From Shewanella sp. GD04112 (GTDB taxonomy: Bacteria > Pseudomonadota > Gammaproteobacteria > Enterobacterales > Shewanellaceae), in assembly GCF_029835735.1 (NCBI RefSeq), contig NZ_JAOEAL010000001.1, positions 2,046,001 to 2,110,000 on the forward strand: a stretch of DNA of 64,000 nucleotides, written 5' to 3'. The notes below the pieces were generated by a model that saw nothing but the letters and a program-made list of their open reading frames with translations, was not told the DNA's origin and searched no databases. The translations under genes were made by a program, and so were the position numbers. Shown here one piece after another: positions 18,530 to 28,221 of this stretch. Position 1 is the first letter of the stretch. Each line of letters starts with the position of its first letter.

Positions 18530-18961
18530 TTATTCAGCGGTCCACACCTGAGTCGGATGGCGTTGTTCGTCAACGGCAACAAAGGTGAATACACCGCGGA
18601 TCGCATGTTCGCGGTGATCTTGATACATGTCTTCGACGAAAATATTTACTTCCACCTTTAACGAGGTATTACCCACATGGATCACGCGGGCGATGAGTTC
18701 GGCTAAGGTGCCCGCTGGGATCGGTTTTTTAAAGTCGATTCTGTCGGAGCTGACGGTCACTAAGGTTTTACGGCAAAAGCGAGTCGCCGCAATAAAGGCG
18801 GTTTCATCCATCCAAGCTAATGCTTCGCCACCGAATAAGGTGTTGTGGTGATTGGTGATAGACGGAAATACAGCCTTGATCACCCGTGCTTCGGATTGAT
18901 TGATCCGCTGTTCGATGGCGTCAGAAAAGGCTTGGCGGCTAGAGTCGAGCGAGTTTGGCAT
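18530..18961 (-). CDS. Hotdog-fold acyl-CoA thioesterase (YciA/BACH type)
   Basis: 143-residue single hotdog domain predicted to hydrolyse acyl-CoA thioesters to free acid and CoA in the cytosol. The family signature is NHHNTLFGGEALAWMDETAF (about residues 37-56), with the central helix and the acidic residue in DETA, followed by SSDRIDFKKPIPAG and VGNTSLKVEVNIFVED. Length and motifs fit the YciA/BFIT group. Acyl chain specificity cannot be told. Transcribed alone, ending at a terminator. Confidence 0.9.
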   Translation of the reverse strand: MPNSLDSSRQAFSDAIEQRINQSEARVIKAVFPSITNHHNTLFGGEALAWMDETAFIAATRFCRKTLVTVSSDRIDFKKPIPAGTLAELIARVIHVGNTSLKVEVNIFVEDMYQDHREHAIRGVFTFVAVDEQRHPTQVWTAE

Positions 18962-19070
18962 ACGGCAACCTGAGGTTATGCATTTTTAAAGAGGCGCAAT
19001 TATAGTGAGTTTTCAATTTGAATGGTAGAAAACGCCTATATCGTTAGGTGTTAAGGTAAAACGAAAAGAA

Positions 19071-19095
19071 AAAAGGCTTCCAGTGGAAGCCTTTT
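19071..19095 (-). terminator. Intrinsic terminator of aroH
   Basis: AAAAGGCTTC / GAAGCCTTTT with a 5-base loop, followed by TTCTTTTCG on the minus strand; 17 bp beyond the aroH stop. Confidence 0.88.
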
Positions 19096-19111
19096 GCCGT
19101 GGGTAATCGAC

Positions 19112-20176
19112 TTATTTGCCGAGAAACTCACGTCTATCGCGAGAGGCCTTAGCCAGATCGCGCAATAATTTCTCCGAGTCATCCCAATGCAGGCAAGCAT
19201 CTGTGATGCTTTGGCCGTAACACAGAGGTTGACCCTCAACCACTTTTTGATTGCCTTCCTGTAAGAAACTTTCGGCCATCACCCCAGCAATGGCCGTGCT
19301 GCCCGTGCGCATTTGCGCCATGATATTGTCGGCAACCACAAGCTGCTTTAGGTGGTTCTTTTCACTGTTGCCGTGGCTAAAATCGACCACCATACGCGGC
19401 GTCACATTCACAGACTCAAGCTTTAATCTTGCTTCTTCAATGTCTTGCTCAAAGTAATTCGGCTTTTTACCGCCACGTAAAATAATGTGGCCGTAAGGGT
19501 TACCATGGGTGCGATAGACAGACATGGCGCCATCTTTATCCGGTGAATAGAAGATATGTGGCACTTTTGCTGCGCGCACCGCATCGACGGCGATATTAAT
19601 ATTGCCATCGGTACCGTTTTTAAAGCCAACGGGGCAGGAGAGCGCCGAGGCCATTTCACGGTGGACTTGGCTTTCTGTGGTGCGGGCGCCGATAGCGCCC
19701 CAAGTGATTAAGTCGGCAATGTATTGACCATTCACCATGTCTAAAAACTCGGTGGCAATCGGTAACTTCAGCTCAGTAATTTGCTGCAATAACTCGCGAG
19801 CAATACGTAATCCTTTATTTGGCTCGAAGCTGCCATCTAAATCAGGATCGGATATTAACCCTTTCCAACCGACGATAGTGCGGGGCTTTTCAAAATACAC
19901 ACGCATTAAAATGCAGAGATCGTCCTTTAACTCTTGGTGCAATACCGCTAAACGGCGCGCATAGTCGAGGGCGGCTTGAGTATCATGGATAGAGCAGGGG
20001 CCAATGATCACTAATAGGCGTTGATCTTCGCCCATAATAATGGCTTCGACTTCACGACGTTGTTGTACGAGATAATCGGCTGCATCTTGGGTTAACGGGT
20101 ACTCAGATGCCAGTTGTGCAGGTGAGATGACTTTAGCTAATAAGGAAGTGCGTAATTCGTCTGTTTTAATGGTCAT
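19112..20176 (-). CDS. aroH: 3-deoxy-7-phosphoheptulonate (DAHP) synthase, AroH-like
   Basis: Cytosolic class I DAHP synthase that condenses PEP and erythrose-4-phosphate, the first step of the shikimate pathway. 354 residues. Signatures: LLVIIGPCSIHD, YFEKPRTIVGWKGLISDP, GARTTESQVHREMASALSCPVGFKNGTDG, and metal ligands in the VVDFSHGN and GQSITDACL regions. The N-terminus (TDELRTS) and C-terminus are closest in my recollection to the Trp-sensitive isozyme AroH. The order ppsA / ppsR-aroH matches E. coli and supports that. Feedback specificity is inference. Placement beside PEP synthase regulation links PEP supply to aromatic synthesis. A long hairpin lies 67-111 bp upstream of the start codon. 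Confidence 0.93.
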   Translation of the reverse strand: MTIKTDELRTSLLAKVISPAQLASEYPLTQDAADYLVQQRREVEAIIMGEDQRLLVIIGPCSIHDTQAALDYARRLAVLHQELKDDLCILMRVYFEKPRTIVGWKGLISDPDLDGSFEPNKGLRIARELLQQITELKLPIATEFLDMVNGQYIADLITWGAIGARTTESQVHREMASALSCPVGFKNGTDGNINIAVDAVRAAKVPHIFYSPDKDGAMSVYRTHGNPYGHIILRGGKKPNYFEQDIEEARLKLESVNVTPRMVVDFSHGNSEKNHLKQLVVADNIMAQMRTGSTAIAGVMAESFLQEGNQKVVEGQPLCYGQSITDACLHWDDSEKLLRDLAKASRDRREFLGK

Positions 20177-20242
20177 TCAAAATACCGAGCTTGCGTGCGG
20201 CGCTTTTCGCCAGATTGCCTCGGATTATAACGAATCGAACAG

Positions 20243-20287
20243 CATTGCACAGTGCCAATTGTGTTAATTGTCGGCAACTGTGCAATG
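20243..20287 (-). promoter_or_regulatory. Long hairpin in the aroH upstream region
   Basis: The arms CATTGCACAG and CTGTGCAATG pair perfectly, then TGC/GCA and CAATT/AATTG continue inward around a 5-base loop, giving about 18 pairs with two small bulges. There is no T run on either side, so this is not a standard terminator. It sits in the 181-bp gap between the ppsR stop and the aroH start; it could be a leader RNA structure, a processing site or a protein-binding palindrome. A smaller perfect hairpin (AATCGAG/CTCGATT) follows at 20319-20335. Confidence 0.6.
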
Positions 20288-20357
20288 AATTTGATTTAAG
20301 TTAGACCTATTTAGCCTAAATCGAGGGACTCGATTGCCTCGTTCGAAATCATCAAGA

Positions 20358-21170
20358 TTAGAACATATGACGTTCTAAGCCTGTCACGTCCAAAATCTTA
20401 GTGGCGATTTCTTCGACAGAGTGGTTGGTGGTGTCGATATAAGGAATACGTTCACGTTTAAACATCATCTCGACTTCTTTGACCTCTAAACGACACTGCT
20501 TTAAGGACGAGTAGCGGCTGTTTTCCATGCGGCTTTGGCGGATTTCATGTAAGCGCACCGGATCGATGGTTAAGCCGAACAACTTCTTCTTATTGCGTTT
20601 TAACGCTTCGGGCAGTTTGAGGTTATCCATATCGTCTTCGGTGAACGGATAGTTGGCTGCTTTAATACCAAACTGCATTGATAAATAGAGGCTGGACGGG
20701 GTTTTACCGCAGCGTGACACGCCAAGCAGGATTAAATCGGCCTGATCCATATGTTTCATGGTTTGGCCATCATCATTGTCCATCGCAAAATTGATGGCAT
20801 CGATACGAGCTTCGTAGCCGTGATTGGCTTTTCCGTGGGTTCGATGTAACACCGGAGAGGCGCTAACGCCTAAATGTTGTTCAAGTGGTGCAACGAAGGT
20901 ATTTAAAAAATCGTAATCGAGTCCTTCACTCGAATAAATAATGTCCCGAATTTCAGGTTTTACGATCGAATGGAACACTAACGGCCTTTCACCTGTTGTA
21001 ATAAAACAATCATTAATTTGTCGTTTAACGTTCTCAGCTTTTGCCAATGTTTCAACAAATGGAATTGTAAGTGACTCAAATTCTAATGGAAATTGCGAGA
21101 GTACTGCATGCCCAAAAACCTCAGCTGTGATCGCTGTCCCGTCGGAGATGTAAAATACCTTTGGTGCCAT
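20358..21170 (-). CDS. ppsR: PEP synthase regulatory kinase/pyrophosphorylase
   Basis: Bifunctional regulator that inactivates PEP synthase by ADP-dependent threonine phosphorylation next to the catalytic His and reactivates it by phosphate-dependent dephosphorylation. 270 residues, as in the family (DUF299). Diagnostic N-terminus [14 protein letters not shown] and a P-loop [15 protein letters not shown] around residue 150. It is divergent from its target ppsA across 124 bp, the usual arrangement, and upstream of aroH on the same strand. Loss would leave PEP synthase unregulated when pyruvate is low. Confidence 0.95.
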
Positions 21171-21184
21171 ACTGACCTCTTGTA

Positions 21185-21197
21185 GTAATAAAATTAC
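21185..21197. promoter_or_regulatory. HexR-like palindrome in the ppsR/ppsA divergent promoter
   Basis: Perfect palindrome GTAAT-AAA-ATTAC, extended by A on the right, giving a near match to the TGTAAT-N3-ATTACA motif I recall for HexR in Shewanella and other gammaproteobacteria. HexR is known to control central carbon genes including ppsA. The site is about 100 bp upstream of the ppsA start and 15 bp from the ppsR start. The assignment is by motif and context, without a weight-matrix score. Confidence 0.55.
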
Positions 21198-21294
21198 AAA
21201 TAAAATTATAGATTTACGCTGCTTCGGCGGGAGTGTAAAATGCCGCTGCCCTCGTGTGAAGGGGCCACTGAAATAAACTTGCGGAGATAGAACT

Positions 21295-23664
21295 GTGCAG
21301 CAATACGTACTCTGGTATCAGGAATTAGGCATGGGTGACGTCAACTTGGTTGGCGGTAAAAATGCTTCTCTTGGCGAGATGATCAGCAATCTAGCTAATG
21401 CCGGTGTTCAAGTACCTGGCGGATTTGCGACTACTTCTTATGCGTTCAATGAGTTCCTTGAACAAAGTGGAGTAAACCAGAAGATTTATGACATCCTAGC
21501 AACATTGGATGTAGATGATGTCAATGCACTGGCACAAGTAGGTGCACAGATCAGACAATGGGTTATTGATACCCCGTTCCAACCAGCTCTAGAGCAAGCG
21601 ATTCGTGAAGCTTACGACAAACTTGCCGCTGAAACGAGCGATGCATCATTCGCGGTGCGTTCTTCTGCTACCGCAGAAGACATGCCAGATGCTTCTTTTG
21701 CTGGTCAGCAAGAAACCTTCTTAAACGTGAAAGGATTTGACTCAGTACTCGTGGCGATTAAGCACGTGTTCGCGTCACTCTTTAACGACCGTGCAATTTC
21801 ATACCGTGTTCACCAAGGTTATGAGCACCACGGTGTTGCCCTGTCGGCCGGCGTACAACGCATGGTTCGTTCAGACAAAGCGGCATCAGGTGTGATGTTC
21901 ACCATGGACACTGAATCAGGCAATAACGATGTGGTGTTTATCACTTCATCTTTCGGTCTGGGTGAAATGGTTGTTCAAGGTGCGGTAAACCCTGACGAAT
22001 TCTATGTTCACAAACCCATCCTCACTCAAGGCCATAAAGCCGTTGTTCGCCGTAATATCGGTAGCAAGCTCATCCAAATGGTGTATTCCGATGATGCTTC
22101 TCACGGCAAACAAGTGAAAATTGAAGACGTTGCTGCTGAAAAACGTCGTCAATTCTCTATCAACGACGCTGAAGTGATGGAATTGGCTAAACAAGCTATG
22201 GTTATCGAAAAACACTACGGTCGTCCAATGGACATCGAGTGGGCAAAAGACGGTAACGATGGCAAACTCTATATCGTTCAAGCGCGTCCAGAAACGGTTC
22301 GTAGCCGTGAAGACGTACAATTAATTGAACGTTACCACTTAAAGAGCCGTGGCGCGGTGATCTCTGAAGGTCGTGCTATCGGTCATAAAGTCGGTTCTGG
22401 TGTGGCTAAGGTATTAACTTCAATCGCTGACATGGATCAAATCCAACCTGGCGATGTGTTAGTGACCGACATGACTGACCCAGATTGGGAACCTATCATG
22501 AAGCGCGCCAGCGCCATCGTGACTAACCGTGGCGGCCGTACCTGTCACGCGGCGATTATTGCCCGTGAATTAGGTGTACCTGCGGTAGTAGGTTGTGGCG
22601 ACGTGACCGACCGTATCAAGAATGGTCAGTTAGTGACTGTTTCTTGCGCCGAAGGTGACACTGGATACATCTACGAAGGTAAGCAAGAGTTCGAAGTGGT
22701 GTCTAACCGCGTTGACGCACTGCCTCCATTACCGATGAAAATCATGATGAACGTGGGTAACCCAGATCGCGCCTTTGACTTCGCTCGTTTACCAAACGAA
22801 GGTGTGGGTCTAGCGCGTTTAGAATTCATCATCAACCGCATGATCGGTATTCACCCGAAAGCGTTGCTTGAGTTCAACCAACAAGACGCTGCGCTTCAGG
22901 AAGAAATCAACGAGATGATCGCAGGTTACGACTCTCCAGTTGAGTTCTACATTGCCCGCTTAGTCGAAGGTATCGCCTCAATCGGTTCAGCTTTCTATCC
23001 GAAGAAAGTGATCGTGCGTATGTCAGACTTTAAGTCTAACGAATACGCGAACTTAGTCGGTGGTGACCGTTACGAGCCAGAGGAAGAAAACCCAATGTTG
23101 GGCTTCCGTGGTGCGAGCCGTTATATCTCTGAATCATTCCGCGATTGTTTCGCGTTAGAATGTGAAGCGATTAAGCGTGTGCGTAACGAAATGGGTCTGA
23201 AAAACGTTGAAGTGATGATCCCATTCGTCCGTACCGTGAAAGAAGCCGAGCAAGTGATTGAACTGCTGAAAGAGCAGGGCTTAGAGCGTGGTAAAGATGG
23301 TCTGCGCGTCATCATGATGTGTGAAGTACCGTCAAACGCTCTGTTAGCGGACCAATTCCTTGAGCACTTCGATGGTTTCTCTATCGGCTCAAACGACTTA
23401 ACTCAGCTATCACTCGGTCTTGACCGTGACTCAGGCATCATCAGCCACCTGTTCGATGAGCGTAACGAAGCCGTTAAGATCCTGCTGTCTATGGCCATTA
23501 AAGCGGCTAAGGCGAAGGGCGCTTACATCGGTATCTGTGGTCAAGGACCTTCAGATCACGCTGATTTCGCCGCCTGGTTAGTTGAACAAGGTATCGATAC
23601 CGTATCGTTAAACCCTGATACAGTGATTGATACTTGGTTATATTTAGCCGAAGCGCACGGTTGA
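21295..23664 (+). CDS. ppsA: Phosphoenolpyruvate synthase
   Basis: Converts pyruvate, ATP and water to PEP, AMP and phosphate for gluconeogenesis. 789 residues, against 792 in E. coli. Domains in order: ATP-grasp/pyruvate-binding N-terminal half ([11 protein letters not shown] at the start; [20 protein letters not shown]), swivelling phosphohistidine domain with GGRTCHAAI (His418), and a C-terminal TIM barrel ([26 protein letters not shown]). The Thr just before His418 would be the site phosphorylated by PpsR. The start is a GTG, with CGGAGA a few bases upstream. Monocistronic, divergent from ppsR, with a probable HexR site between them. Confidence 0.97.
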
Positions 23665-23691
23665 TCTCGGTTGTAATTTTATAAAGGTGTT

Positions 23692-23720
23692 AAAAAAGCC
23701 GCTTTTTAGCGGCTTTTTTT
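23692..23720 (+). terminator. Intrinsic terminator of ppsA
   Basis: AAAAAAGCCGCT / AGCGGCTTTTTT with a small loop and a long T run, 28 bp after the stop codon. Confidence 0.92.
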
Positions 23721-23763
23721 TGTTTATAATGGGCCGCATAACAATAATTGACTGAAGCCGCTC

Positions 23764-26700
23764 ATGTTACCTCTGTTATCACACCAACAAACCTTAGAAC
23801 CTGTCTATCTGGCCTATCTTGATGCCTTAGCGCAAAGTGGCTACGCCGGTGACATCGATAAGCGCTACAGCGCGCGCCTCGTGCAGGCCACGGATAACTC
23901 CGTGTACCAATTTTTGCCGCAGGCGGTGCTTTATCCTAAGCATCAAAAAGATATTCAAATTGCCTTGTCGCTGGCGGCAAAAGCTGAATTTGTGGGTGTG
24001 ACTTTTAGTGCCAGAGGCGGCGGTACGGGCACCAATGGCCAATCGCTGACCCACGGCTTGATCCTCGATGTATCTCGCTACATGAATCGCGTATTGGAAG
24101 TGAACCCCGAGCAGGGTTGGGTTCGCGTCGAGGCGGGTGTCGTCAAAGATGCGCTAAACGATGCGCTGCGTCCCCACGGTTATTTCTTCAGTCCCGACCT
24201 CTCAACCTCAAACCGTGCCACCATCGGCGGCATGATTAATACCGATGCCTCGGGCGCGGGCTCCTTAGTTTACGGTAAAACTTCTGATCACGTGCTGGCG
24301 CTGCGCAGCGTCTTGATTGATGGCAGCGTGTTCGACACTCGCCCCCTCGATGCTGGACTGTTATGTAACCCCGATAACGTGAGCGATAATCCGCTCGGGC
24401 AAAAACTGATTTCGGCAATTGCCGAAGTGTGCCGCGAGAAGCGTGCGCTGATCGAACAACAATTCCCTAAGCTCAATCGTTTTTTAACCGGATATGACTT
24501 AAAGAATGTCTGGAACAACGGCTTAACCCAGTTCGACCTCTCGCGTATTTTAACTGGCTCTGAAGGCACGCTGGCGGTGATCACCGAAGCGAAACTCAAC
24601 ATTACACCACTGCCGAGTGAGCGAGCGATGGTGAACATTAAGTATGACTCCTTCCAGTCCGCACTGCGGCATGCGCCATCCTTAGTGGCGGCGCGGGCCA
24701 CTGTGGTTGAAACCGTGGACTCAAAAGTGCTTAACCTTGCCCGTGAGGACATTGTTTGGCATTCGGTTTCAGACCTTATTCAAGAAGTACCGGGCAAAGT
24801 GATCGATGGGCTCAATATGGTCGAGTTTGCTGGCGACGCCGTTGAGGTGAGCGAAAAGCTTGCGGCACTCGAAGCCGTGCTGACCGAACAAATCAACCGT
24901 GGTGAGTGTGGCGTGGTTGGTTATCAAGTCACTCAAGATAAGGCCAGCATTGAGAAAATCTACGGCATGCGTAAAAAAGCTGTGGGCCTACTCGGTGCTA
25001 CCAAAGGACGTCGCAAACCCATTGCGTTTGCCGAAGATACGGCAGTGCCGCCCGAAATGCTCGCCGATTATATTATGGAGTTTCGCGCACTACTCGATAG
25101 TCACAATTTGCAATACGGCATGTTTGGCCATGTGGATGCGGGCGTATTACACGTTAGGCCTGCGCTGGATATGTGCGATGTCGAAGATGAAAAACTGCTG
25201 AGGGTGATTTCCGATCAAGTCGCGGCGCTGACACTCAAATATGGTGGCCTGATGTGGGGCGAGCACGGTAAGGGCGTGCGCGGCGAATATGGTCCTTCGG
25301 TGTTTGGTGATGAGCTTTATGGCGTGCTGCAAGATATTAAAGGCCTATTTGACCCTGATAATCGACTCAACCCAGGCAAATTAGTGGCGCCAAAGCAAGC
25401 GGGTGGCCTGTGTTTTGATGTGGACAGTACCAAGCGCGGCAAGTTTGACCGGCAAATTCCGGTCGAAGTACGCGATGCCTATCCCGATGTGATGAACTGT
25501 AACGGTAATGGCCTGTGCTTTAACTACAGCAGTTTCTCACCTATGTGTCCGTCATTTAAAGTGACGGGGGACAGAGTTCAGTCGCCTAAAGGTCGCGCGG
25601 GCTTAATGCGTGAGTGGCTGCGTTTACTCGAATCCGAAGGCGTCGATGTCAATGCGCTGGCCAGAGCTAAACCCTTAGGTATTTTGCAGCGCATGCAAAA
25701 TACCATCAATGCGAAGCGCGATTACGATTATTCCCACGAAGTGATGGAATCACTGAAGGGATGTTTGGCCTGTAAAGCTTGCTCGAGCCAATGTCCTGTG
25801 AAAGTGGATGTGCCTAAATTTAGGGCGCAGTTCTTTAATATTTACTATCAACGTTATCTGCGTCCGGCTAAAGATTATCTGGTGGCGGGCATCGAAGACA
25901 GTCTGCCCATTATGGCGGCGGCGCCAAGGCTGACCAATTTCGCCTCGCAAAACCCGCTCAGCCAATGGGTGATCAAAAAGGCCATCGGTTATGTGGATGC
26001 GCCAGCGCTGTCGGTGCCGACATTAAAACAACGGCTCGATGGTCATGCGAGCCGTGGTTATGATCTGGCGGCATTGCAGGCCATTCCCGCGGATGAGCGC
26101 GCCAAATTTGTGTTAGTGGTGCAAGATCCATTTAACAGTTTCTACGATGCTGGCTTGGTGTATCGCTTTGTCCAACTGATTGAAACGTTAGGATTAAAGC
26201 CTGTTCTATTGCCCTTTAAACCCAATGGTAAACCGACCCATATTAAGGGTTTCTTGGATAAATTTGCTAAAACGGCGCAGTCGAGCGCGGATTTCTTAAA
26301 CCAAGTGCATAAGTTAGGCATGCCTATGGTGGGTATCGATCCCGCCTTAGTGCTCTGTTATCGCGATGAATATAAAGAAATCTTAGGGGCGAATCGCGGC
26401 GCGTTTGAGGTGAAACTGGCTAACGAGTGGCTGCTTAGCATTCTGCAGGATATTCCGACTAAGGCCATGCAAGATAAGCAATTTACCTGGTTTAGCCATT
26501 GTACTGAGTCTACGGCTAAACCCAATACCGCCAATGAGTGGAGCAAAATCTTCACTCACTTTGGCGCTAAATTAACCGCGGTGAATCTGGGTTGTTGCGG
26601 CATGGCGGGTACTTACGGCCATGAGGCTGAGAATCTTGAGCGTTCTAAGACCTTGTTTGATATGTCGTGGAAAGACACTTTAAGCAGGATAGACGCGTCG

Positions 26701-26805
26701 CAGGTGCTAGTCTCTGGCTACTCTTGTCGCAGCCAAGTGAAACGTTTCGCCGGTTACAAGCCAAAACATCCATTAGAGGCTTTATTGGAGCTCGTTAAGG
26801 CTTAA
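23764..26805 (+). CDS. ydiJ: FAD/Fe-S oxidoreductase, YdiJ family (D-2-hydroxy acid dehydrogenase type)
   Basis: 1013-residue fusion of an FAD-linked dehydrogenase with an iron-sulfur/CCG module, the size and layout of E. coli YdiJ. N-terminal FAD-binding type 4 domain (pyrophosphate loop ARGGGTGTNGQ about residues 81-91; GGMINTDASGAG), FAD-oxidase C-terminal domain (GMFGHVDAGVLHVRP, GEHGKGVR). The Fe-S region near residue 666 has CLACKACSSQCP, and C-terminal CCG-type cysteines appear at GCCGMAGTYGHEAE. The family oxidises D-2-hydroxyacids; D-2-hydroxyglutarate has been proposed for YdiJ, but the substrate here is not shown by sequence. It lies next to ppsA, as YdiJ genes often lie near the pps-aroH block. 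Likely membrane-associated electron transfer. Confidence 0.9.
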   Translation: MLPLLSHQQTLEPVYLAYLDALAQSGYAGDIDKRYSARLVQATDNSVYQFLPQAVLYPKHQKDIQIALSLAAKAEFVGVTFSARGGGTGTNGQSLTHGLILDVSRYMNRVLEVNPEQGWVRVEAGVVKDALNDALRPHGYFFSPDLSTSNRATIGGMINTDASGAGSLVYGKTSDHVLALRSVLIDGSVFDTRPLDAGLLCNPDNVSDNPLGQKLISAIAEVCREKRALIEQQFPKLNRFLTGYDLKNVWNNGLTQFDLSRILTGSEGTLAVITEAKLNITPLPSERAMVNIKYDSFQSALRHAPSLVAARATVVETVDSKVLNLAREDIVWHSVSDLIQEVPGKVIDGLNMVEFAGDAVEVSEKLAALEAVLTEQINRGECGVVGYQVTQDKASIEKIYGMRKKAVGLLGATKGRRKPIAFAEDTAVPPEMLADYIMEFRALLDSHNLQYGMFGHVDAGVLHVRPALDMCDVEDEKLLRVISDQVAALTLKYGGLMWGEHGKGVRGEYGPSVFGDELYGVLQDIKGLFDPDNRLNPGKLVAPKQAGGLCFDVDSTKRGKFDRQIPVEVRDAYPDVMNCNGNGLCFNYSSFSPMCPSFKVTGDRVQSPKGRAGLMREWLRLLESEGVDVNALARAKPLGILQRMQNTINAKRDYDYSHEVMESLKGCLACKACSSQCPVKVDVPKFRAQFFNIYYQRYLRPAKDYLVAGIEDSLPIMAAAPRLTNFASQNPLSQWVIKKAIGYVDAPALSVPTLKQRLDGHASRGYDLAALQAIPADERAKFVLVVQDPFNSFYDAGLVYRFVQLIETLGLKPVLLPFKPNGKPTHIKGFLDKFAKTAQSSADFLNQVHKLGMPMVGIDPALVLCYRDEYKEILGANRGAFEVKLANEWLLSILQDIPTKAMQDKQFTWFSHCTESTAKPNTANEWSKIFTHFGAKLTAVNLGCCGMAGTYGHEAENLERSKTLFDMSWKDTLSRIDASQVLVSGYSCRSQVKRFAGYKPKHPLEALLELVKA

Positions 26806-26854
26806 CGCAATTTTGTATTAGGGATTGGATAATCCCTACAGCAATGCCACACTA

Positions 26855-26880
26855 AACCAGTCGTCAGGCTGGTTTTTTTA
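26855..26880 (+). terminator. Intrinsic terminator of ydiJ
   Basis: AACCAG / CTGGTT stem with TTTTTT tail, 50 bp past the stop. A second small inverted repeat (TAGGGATT / AATCCCTA, 26819-26838) precedes it without a T run. Confidence 0.65.
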
Positions 26881-26893
26881 TTGAGGGGACGCT

Positions 26894-27382
26894 ATGGAAA
26901 AACACACGGACAATGTTATCGACACGCTACAGGAATTCACCAGCAAGCCAGCGCCGGATGTTGTCACACAGCCAACGGCGCTGTGTAGTGAAGTCGCGTT
27001 ATTTCGTATCCAACTCTCCAGTGACTGGATATATCAGGACAGCCCATTACCGACCAAGTTTGCCAAGTTATTTGCCAGTATTTTACATGGTATCGATGGC
27101 GAACATTTTCTGATCACGCCAGTCGAGAAGGTGCGAGTCGAGGTGGATGATGCGCCACTGTTGATTGTCGATTATGTGAAAGATGAAACAGCATCGGGTT
27201 TAACGCTGCGCAGTAGTATTGGCACTGAGCATTATCTGGCGACACTCAATCACTTAAAGCTCACCGACTTTGGGATTTATCTGCCGCTAGAGCGCGGCCT
27301 ATGGGGAAAATTGAGCCGTGCTTGTTACTATAATTTTGTGAATGAATTCAATTTACCCGACGACGAAGAGGCAGATGCGTAA
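26894..27382 (+). CDS. DUF1285-like protein
   Basis: 162 residues, no signal peptide or TM segment, acidic C-terminus (NLPDDEEADA). The pattern ALFRIQLSSDWIYQDSPLP...FAKLFASIL...GEHFLITPVEKVRVEVDDAPLLIVDY...LTDFGIYLPLERGLWGKLSRACYYN resembles the DUF1285 family as I recall it. Structures of that family are known but its role is not; a link to signal transduction has been suggested. GAGGGG lies 8-13 bases upstream of the ATG. It lies between the ydiJ terminator and a MarR gene on the same strand, and could be transcribed with the latter (138 bp gap). Confidence 0.75.
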   Translation: MEKHTDNVIDTLQEFTSKPAPDVVTQPTALCSEVALFRIQLSSDWIYQDSPLPTKFAKLFASILHGIDGEHFLITPVEKVRVEVDDAPLLIVDYVKDETASGLTLRSSIGTEHYLATLNHLKLTDFGIYLPLERGLWGKLSRACYYNFVNEFNLPDDEEADA

Positions 27383-27520
27383 AGATTTTGATTGCAATTA
27401 CTTGGGCAAGCTGACTAGTTTATTACGGGTTAAGTGATAGTATTAAAACTGACCTCGGCCAATCCTTCTCGGGTTTGGGTCAGTGTTGTTGGGGCTAAAT
27501 GGTGTTTTCGGAGGTGCTGT

Positions 27521-27952
27521 TTGAACCGCTATGAAAGCTTAGGCTATCTTGTTTCCCACTTGAATATTGAGCTGCAAAATGAGCTCGATATACAGCTGAA
27601 ACGCTATCAGCTCGACATTAAGTTGTGGCCAGTGTTGTTCGCGCTTTGGCAGGAGGAGGGGATCTCTCAGACCGAGCTGTCTAAGCGTTGCGATGTGGCC
27701 AACTATACCATGACCCGTTTGCTCGATCAGTTGCAGGTTCAGGGATTGATCACCCGTCACCAAGAGCTCGATAACCGCCGTGCATTCCAGATTTTCCTCA
27801 CCGATGAGGCTAAAGCGCTGGAGCAGGATTTGATCCGTGAGGCTGAGCGGGTCAATGAAAAATACCTGTCCAATCTCACTGAAGAGGAGCGCCAGCAGTT
27901 TATGCGCTTACTCAATAAGATAAATCGCTTACCTTCACTCACAGCCTTGTGA
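27521..27952 (+). CDS. MarR-family transcriptional regulator (TTG start)
   Basis: 143-residue winged-helix regulator. HTH at about 45-75 (ISQTELSKRCDVANYTMTRLLDQLQVQGLITR), wing with DNRRAFQIFLTDEAKAL, and dimerisation helices at both ends. The start is set by GGAGGT at 27510-27515, five bases before TTG at 27521. An ATG far upstream (27434) has no site and would add a poor N-terminal extension. The neighbour in front is the DUF1285-like gene; the large secreted protease follows after 269 bp. It may control its neighbours, but the ligand and targets are unknown. Confidence 0.88.
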   Translation: MNRYESLGYLVSHLNIELQNELDIQLKRYQLDIKLWPVLFALWQEEGISQTELSKRCDVANYTMTRLLDQLQVQGLITRHQELDNRRAFQIFLTDEAKALEQDLIREAERVNEKYLSNLTEEERQQFMRLLNKINRLPSLTAL

Positions 27953-28221
27953 TTTCAAGCTTCAAGCATTCGGCATTGCGTTTAAGCTGCATTTCGTCTT
28001 TCCTACAATTTTCATACTCTACCTTTCCCCAGCGTAATGGCCTCAAGCCATACTCTGGGCATTGCTATTTTAGCTTGGCAGTACAAATTGCTACCCGAGG
28101 ATTGTTGCAAGAATGTTTCGTGAAACGTCATCTTGTTGTGTTGGAAGCAAGCCTTCCAAGATAACAAACGTTGCTTAAATTTATTTGAGCAATCATAAGG
28201 TGATTTTTCAGGGAATATGAA

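Noticed and set aside
28141..28159. TTGGAAG/CTTCCAA hairpin upstream of the protease gene
   Set aside because: Seven pairs without a T run or known operator match; cannot be distinguished from chance.
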